From positions 1-39,294 of the forward strand of contig SXUJ01000010.1 in NCBI GenBank assembly GCA_005790565.1: a DNA stretch of 39,294 nucleotides, written 5' to 3'. Below the pieces are notes generated by a model, which had not been told where the DNA came from, ran no database searches, and was given only the letters and a program-made list of their open reading frames with translations. Positions 35,744 through 39,294 of this stretch are shown piece by piece. Position numbers and translations under genes: made by a program. Within the stretch, counting starts at the first letter, position 1; each line of letters opens with the position of its first letter. The stretch comes from Planctomycetia bacterium. GTDB lineage: Bacteria > Planctomycetota > Phycisphaerae > Phycisphaerales > SM1A02.

Positions 35744-35923
35744 TTACGGATGCTCACCGGGCTTCACGACTTCATCGAGGTACTGCTGAAACTCGCCCAT
35801 CTTGTAGGAGATAAAGCAGAACGCGTGATAGATCGCAAAATACTCGGCATCGGTGAGGTCCTTTTCGAGATCGTTGCGTTGCCGATTCAGTTCCGCGAGC
35901 ACGGTTTCCACTTTGATCTTCAT
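35744..35923 (-). CDS. Small 59-aa protein of unknown function
   Basis: The gene is short but convincing. ATG 35923 is preceded by GAGGG four bases upstream, and the frame runs 59 codons to TAA. The protein begins MKIKVETVLAELNRQRNDLE, a likely coiled-coil or amphipathic helix. A second helix follows with AEYFAIYHAFCFISYKMGEF, rich in aromatic residues. It has no signal peptide. It starts 17 bases after the ZIP transporter stop (35941), on the same strand, so it is probably the second gene of that operon. I do not recognise a family; a regulator or accessory protein of metal transport is only a guess from position. Confidence 0.65.
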   Translation of the reverse strand: MKIKVETVLAELNRQRNDLEKDLTDAEYFAIYHAFCFISYKMGEFQQYLDEVVKPGEHP

Positions 35924-35940
35924 AGGTCCCTCAAACTCCC

Positions 35941-36948
35941 TCAGTCGTGTGAATGACCCGCATGCGGATCGGTCGGATCTTCCGCCTCATGGTCGTGCGA
36001 ATGCGACTGCTGTGCAACATGGGACTCCACCCGAGCGATCACAATGGAAACCGCCAAACCACACAGCAGCGCCACACTCAAAGCGATGCGATCGTGGCGG
36101 TGAAACTGCAGCTCTGGGAGCAAATCACTCGACGCGATGCACACGAAGGTTCCGGCCGCAAATGCCAGCGCATAGGGCAGGAGCACAGACTCGTATCCTT
36201 GCGCGCCGAGCATAAATGCGATTGCCCCGATCGGCACGACGAGTGCGAATCCGATGTTGATGAGGTGTGCCTGTGCGCTCGACCTTCCGCTCGCGCGCGC
36301 AAGCGTGATCACCGTCATAGAGTCAAACGGCTTGTGCAACACGATGACGAGAAAAGTCCCGAGTCCAGCGATCGTGCCCGACCCACCGGTCGCAAGATCT
36401 GCGAGCACCGCTGCGGCGAGGGCGACCCCTTCGAGGAAACTGTGAAGCGACATGCCAACGGTTGCACCAATCCAAGAGGTTTCCCGAACCCGTTGCCTTG
36501 CATGATCATGGGGCTTCCCGCGCGCGGCGGAGGCCGGAGGCGCGTGATGATGTCCGTCACAGCAGGCGTCGTGTTCGTGCGCGGCTTCGAGTGACTCGTG
36601 CTGGTGATAATGGAACAGTCGCTCGAGCAGGAACATGATCGCGAAGCCGGCGAGCATCGCGAGCATCACTCCGTCGAGATTCGAATGCAGTAATCCGTGT
36701 GCGTCGTGTCCGCCCGCCGGATCTCCACCAAGCGCGGGCTCGAGCGCCAGCATGACTGCGTGCGGCAAGAGGTGAAGGAAACCGACACCCAACATCACGC
36801 CCGCGACAACGCTCAGTGCGATTTGCAATCGACGATGACCAAGTTTCAATGCTGTCGCCAACGCGCCGCCCGCGACCGATGCGACGCAGATGAGCGCAAC
36901 GAAGATGCCGAGCATGGCGTACCGTGGATCGAGCGTTGGTGATTGCAT
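35941..36948 (-). CDS. ZIP-family metal transporter
   Basis: The 335-aa protein is an eight-helix ZIP transporter, importing zinc or another divalent cation across the membrane. The first segments are GIFVALICVASVAGGALATA and LQIALSVVAGVMLGVGFLHL, with LLPHAV. The metal site is MSLHSFLEGVALAAA in the fourth helix and VLHKPFDSMTVITLA in the fifth, here with HKPFD where many homologues have HExPH or HKIPE. A cytoplasmic loop is very rich in His (HYHQHESLEAAHEHDACCDG) and the C-terminus is too (HSHDHEAEDPTDPHAG). ATG 36948 is chosen; the frame extends upstream to 37197 only because it is antisense to the tRNA-Ala gene. The 59-aa gene follows on the same strand. Confidence 0.88.
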   Translation of the reverse strand: MQSPTLDPRYAMLGIFVALICVASVAGGALATALKLGHRRLQIALSVVAGVMLGVGFLHLLPHAVMLALEPALGGDPAGGHDAHGLLHSNLDGVMLAMLAGFAIMFLLERLFHYHQHESLEAAHEHDACCDGHHHAPPASAARGKPHDHARQRVRETSWIGATVGMSLHSFLEGVALAAAVLADLATGGSGTIAGLGTFLVIVLHKPFDSMTVITLARASGRSSAQAHLINIGFALVVPIGAIAFMLGAQGYESVLLPYALAFAAGTFVCIASSDLLPELQFHRHDRIALSVALLCGLAVSIVIARVESHVAQQSHSHDHEAEDPTDPHAGHSHD

Positions 36949-37035
36949 AGGGCGTTGCGGGTGAAGGGTAGCCGCAGTCACCATTCCCGTTGCCTCCCCC
37001 CTGCGCATCGGATATAGTTCGCCCCCCGAAGTGTT

Positions 37036-37108
37036 GGGGTGGTAGCTCAATTGGCAGAGCGCCTCGGTCGCATCGAGGAGGTTGTGAGTTCGACTCTCAT
37101 CCACTCCA
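37036..37108 (+). tRNA. tRNA-Ala (anticodon CGC)
   Basis: The 73-base cloverleaf has acceptor GGGGTGG pairing with CCACTCC, discriminator A, D stem GCTC/GAGC, anticodon stem CCTCG/CGAGG around loop GTCGCAT with anticodon CGC, and T arm with TTCGACT. The third acceptor pair is G-T, the G3:U70 identity element of alanine tRNAs, which confirms the call. It reads GCG. Confidence 0.96.
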
Positions 37109-37115
37109 CTTCTTG

Positions 37116-37145
37116 AAAACTCCCCATCTTCGATGGGGAGTTTTT
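37116..37145 (+). terminator. Intrinsic terminator of tRNA-Ala
   Basis: AACTCCCCATC pairs with GATGGGGAGTT around TTC, and the T-run (37141-37145) follows at once. It lies eight bases after the tRNA. The 5' A-run gives a T-run on the minus strand too, so it could work in both directions. Confidence 0.88.
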
Positions 37146-37209
37146 CATATCCGGCACCGAACAAGCCGCAAGATTCTTTCTCGGCAGCGATCCACATTAG
37201 ACTTCGTGC

Positions 37210-39294
37210 ATGTCTGCGACGGGCGAATCCTCCCCCTCAAGTGCGACCGCCTACGCGCAGCACTTCCACTCGCCCGCGATGCGGCAGTACGCAGCGTGCA
37301 AGGCCGCGCACCCCGAATGCGTCCTCTTCTTTCGAATGGGCGATTTTTACGAGATGTTCGCGGAGGACGCGATCGTCGCACACAAGGCACTCGGCATCAC
37401 GCTCACCGAGAGGACGAAGGGACTCCCCATGGCGGGGGTTCCCTACCACTCCGCCGAACCGTACCTTCGAAAGATGGTCGCGCTCGGCCATCGCGTCGCC
37501 GTCGCGGAGCAACTGCAAGACCCCAAGGACGCGAAGGGAGTGCTTGAGCGAGCCGTCACTCGCGTCCTCACGCCGGGCACCCTTGTCGACGACTCGCTCC
37601 TCGACGCATCGAGCGCATGCACAACCGTCGCCGTCGCGTTCGGCACTGCGTCCGCGAGCATCGCATCGATCGAACTCTCCACCGGTGCGTTCGAGATCAT
37701 TGATGTGCCGTTGCACTCGCTTGCCGACGAACTCGCCCGACTCGCCCCCGCTGAGATTTTGTATGCCGAAGCTCGGGATGGAGAAATCTCTCCGCACATC
37801 GCTCCCCTCAAAGCCGCCTCAACCCCACTCACGGCGCGACCGAGTTGGTACTTCCGATTGACCGACGCGACGGAAGTGCTGAAGGCGCAGTTTCGCGTGG
37901 CCAATCTCGAGGGTTTCGGGTTTTCCGCCCAAGATCCGGCTCTCGGCGCGGCGGGCGCGGTCCTGCGCTACATCCTCGAAACGCAGCCCAGCACCACTCC
38001 GAACGCGCGGGTCTTGACGCATCTTGCACCGCCCAAACGCCGCGTGGAGGGAAGCACGCTCGCCATCGACGCGACAAGCCTGCGCTCGCTTGAGATTGAG
38101 CGCACCATGCGGTCGCTCGACAGTTCACTTGGTCTCTTGAGCGTCTTTGACGGACTTCGCACGCCGATGGGCAAGCGCCTCCTCCGAGACTGGCTCTGCT
38201 TCCCACTCGCGGAGGCCGAGAAGATCGTGGCTCGGCAGCGGACGGTTGCAGCGTTCATCGAAGTCGAACAATTGCGTGACGCCACCGCGACGCTCCTTGA
38301 GTCGATTGCGGATGTGCAACGCATTGGTGGTCGCGTTGCACTTGGTCGCGTCACGCCGCGCGACCTTGCTTCACTCGCTCGCTCGCTCGTCGAGGCGGAC
38401 GCGCTACGAGACATTGTCACGAGTCACGACGCCCTGGTCAGCTACTCGAGCGCTGCAACGGCCCTTGCCGTCCTCCTCGTTCCATACGGGAAAAAGCTGA
38501 AGCACATGCTCGTCGATTCCCCCCCGCTCACGGTGACTGACGGTGGTGTGTTTCGCGATGGCGTGGATGCACCTCTTGACGAACAGCGCCTTCTCCAACG
38601 CGACGCGAGCGCCTGGCTTGCGAAGTACCAAGCGCAGCTCTGTGCGGAGTCGGGCATTCCGAACCTCAAGATTGGATTCAACAATGTCTTTGGCTACTAC
38701 ATCGAGCTCACGACAGCGCAGAGCGTGCATGCCCCTGAGCACTTCACTCGTCGACAGACACTTCGCAACGCAGAGCGCTACATCACCCCAGAACTCAAAG
38801 ATTTTGAGGAGAAGGTGCTGCGCGCGCAGAGCCGGGCCGTGGAACGAGAGAAAGAACTCCTCGGGCAACTGCTCGGCGAAGGCCTTTCCGTCGTGCGAAG
38901 CATGCTCCACTTTGGCGAAATCGCCGCAGAGATTGACGCACTCTATGGACTTGCTGCGGCCGCGCAGCGGAATCGTTGGACTCGACCGGAGATTGTGCCG
39001 TACCCGACGGTGCAGTACACCGACGGCCGCCATCCTGTTCTTGAGCGAATGCTGGGCACGAGATTTGTTCCCAACGACCTCACTCTCGGCGCGGTCGAGA
39101 AATCCAGTTCACACGGCACGCTCGCGCTGATCACCGGTCCCAACATGGCGGGCAAGAGCACCTTCATTCGACAGACGGCGCTCATCGCGCTGCTTGCGCA
39201 TGTTGGCTCGTTCGTTCCCGCAGAACGGGCAACCATTGGACTCCTCGATCGCATCTTCACGCGCATCGGCAGCGCCGATGAATTGCATACCGGC
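37210..39294 (+). CDS. mutS: DNA mismatch repair protein MutS (3' end outside window)
   Basis: MutS binds mismatches and, with ATP, starts repair. The frame from ATG 37210 is open to the end of the window, 695 codons; about 150-190 residues should be missing. The mismatch-binding domain has FFRMGDFYEMFAEDA with the Phe-x-Glu motif, then LTERTKGLPMAGVPYHSAE. The lever and clamp regions contain RRVEGSTLAIDATSLRSLEI, LGLLSVFDGLRTPMGKRLLR and GFNNVFGYYIELT. The ATPase begins with TDGRHPVLERM and the Walker A motif GPNMAGKST at residue 643, and the sequence ends in FTRIGSADELHTG just before the family's RSTFMVEM-type segment. Walker B and the HTH dimer region are outside. It follows tRNA-Ala and its terminator. 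Confidence 0.95.
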   Translation, partial: MSATGESSPSSATAYAQHFHSPAMRQYAACKAAHPECVLFFRMGDFYEMFAEDAIVAHKALGITLTERTKGLPMAGVPYHSAEPYLRKMVALGHRVAVAEQLQDPKDAKGVLERAVTRVLTPGTLVDDSLLDASSACTTVAVAFGTASASIASIELSTGAFEIIDVPLHSLADELARLAPAEILYAEARDGEISPHIAPLKAASTPLTARPSWYFRLTDATEVLKAQFRVANLEGFGFSAQDPALGAAGAVLRYILETQPSTTPNARVLTHLAPPKRRVEGSTLAIDATSLRSLEIERTMRSLDSSLGLLSVFDGLRTPMGKRLLRDWLCFPLAEAEKIVARQRTVAAFIEVEQLRDATATLLESIADVQRIGGRVALGRVTPRDLASLARSLVEADALRDIVTSHDALVSYSSAATALAVLLVPYGKKLKHMLVDSPPLTVTDGGVFRDGVDAPLDEQRLLQRDASAWLAKYQAQLCAESGIPNLKIGFNNVFGYYIELTTAQSVHAPEHFTRRQTLRNAERYITPELKDFEEKVLRAQSRAVEREKELLGQLLGEGLSVVRSMLHFGEIAAEIDALYGLAAAAQRNRWTRPEIVPYPTVQYTDGRHPVLERMLGTRFVPNDLTLGAVEKSSSHGTLALITGPNMAGKSTFIRQTALIALLAHVGSFVPAERATIGLLDRIFTRIGSADELHTG

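Noticed and set aside
36949-37197. N-terminal extension of the ZIP transporter up to 37197
   Set aside because: It is the reverse complement of tRNA-Ala and its terminator; the family start is at ATG 36948.

Overview
The window looks like about 39 kb of a Gram-negative-type planctomycete, most likely Phycisphaerae-like. This is inferred from gene content and not from a search. It is GC-rich and has no insertion sequence, integrase, phage gene or CRISPR array. Pointers are a C-terminal dockerin-like tail of the CPADLD...DAADLAILLGAWG type, a planctomycete-type cytochrome c with a CFECH haem site, a squalene-hopene cyclase, a KDO-8-phosphate synthase (LPS synthesis), two Gfo/Idh/MocA oxidoreductases, and a Tat-exported NHL-repeat protein. 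Most genes are housekeeping or envelope genes in short operons.

Layout. 1-4.1 kb: the end of a ClpC-type unfoldase on the plus strand, then a minus-strand set of TolB-like propeller, L-aspartate oxidase (nadB) and a small lipoprotein. 4.2-10.9 kb: an RluA-type pseudouridine synthase on the plus strand, then minus-strand M1 peptidase lipoprotein, squalene-hopene cyclase and Gfo/Idh/MocA oxidoreductase. 11.0-13.5 kb: a membrane-anchored protein of about 16 repeats and a tandem-thioredoxin protein. 13.5-16.4 kb: a minus-strand operon of DUF1444-like protein, PabA/TrpG amidotransferase, 139-aa unknown and a second Gfo/Idh/MocA enzyme. 16.7-19.3 kb: kdsA, mcsA and mcsB. 19.3-23.7 kb: SpoIIE-type phosphatase, DUF192 lipoprotein, pterin carbinolamine dehydratase, riboflavin synthase and a PQQ-like propeller. 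23.8-26.8 kb: purH, a lone nuoC, a duplicated palindromic repeat, thymidine kinase and tRNA-Arg(TCT). 26.8-31.6 kb: NHL protein, membrane cytochrome c/LRR protein, a 626-bp intergenic region, and a beta-helix/dockerin gene interrupted by TAG. 31.6-39.3 kb: ileS, a glycosyltransferase-remnant/methyltransferase fusion, a 59-aa gene, a ZIP transporter, tRNA-Ala(CGC) and the first 695 codons of mutS.

How the genes work together. ClpC, McsA and McsB point to an arginine-phosphorylation/ClpCP protein quality-control pathway outside Firmicutes. The envelope theme is strong: hopanoid cyclase, KDO synthesis, several lipoproteins, exported propellers, thioredoxins and a cytochrome. The features most worth a second look are the in-frame TAG just after a signal peptide at 30191-30193; the IleRS C-terminal zinc site that keeps its spacing but has lost three of four cysteines; the strong minus-strand intrinsic terminator in the 626-bp gap upstream of the cytochrome gene; the two 48-bp palindromic repeat copies after nuoC; and the partial glycosyltransferase fused to a methyltransferase. 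I see no clearly new multi-gene defence or mobile system.
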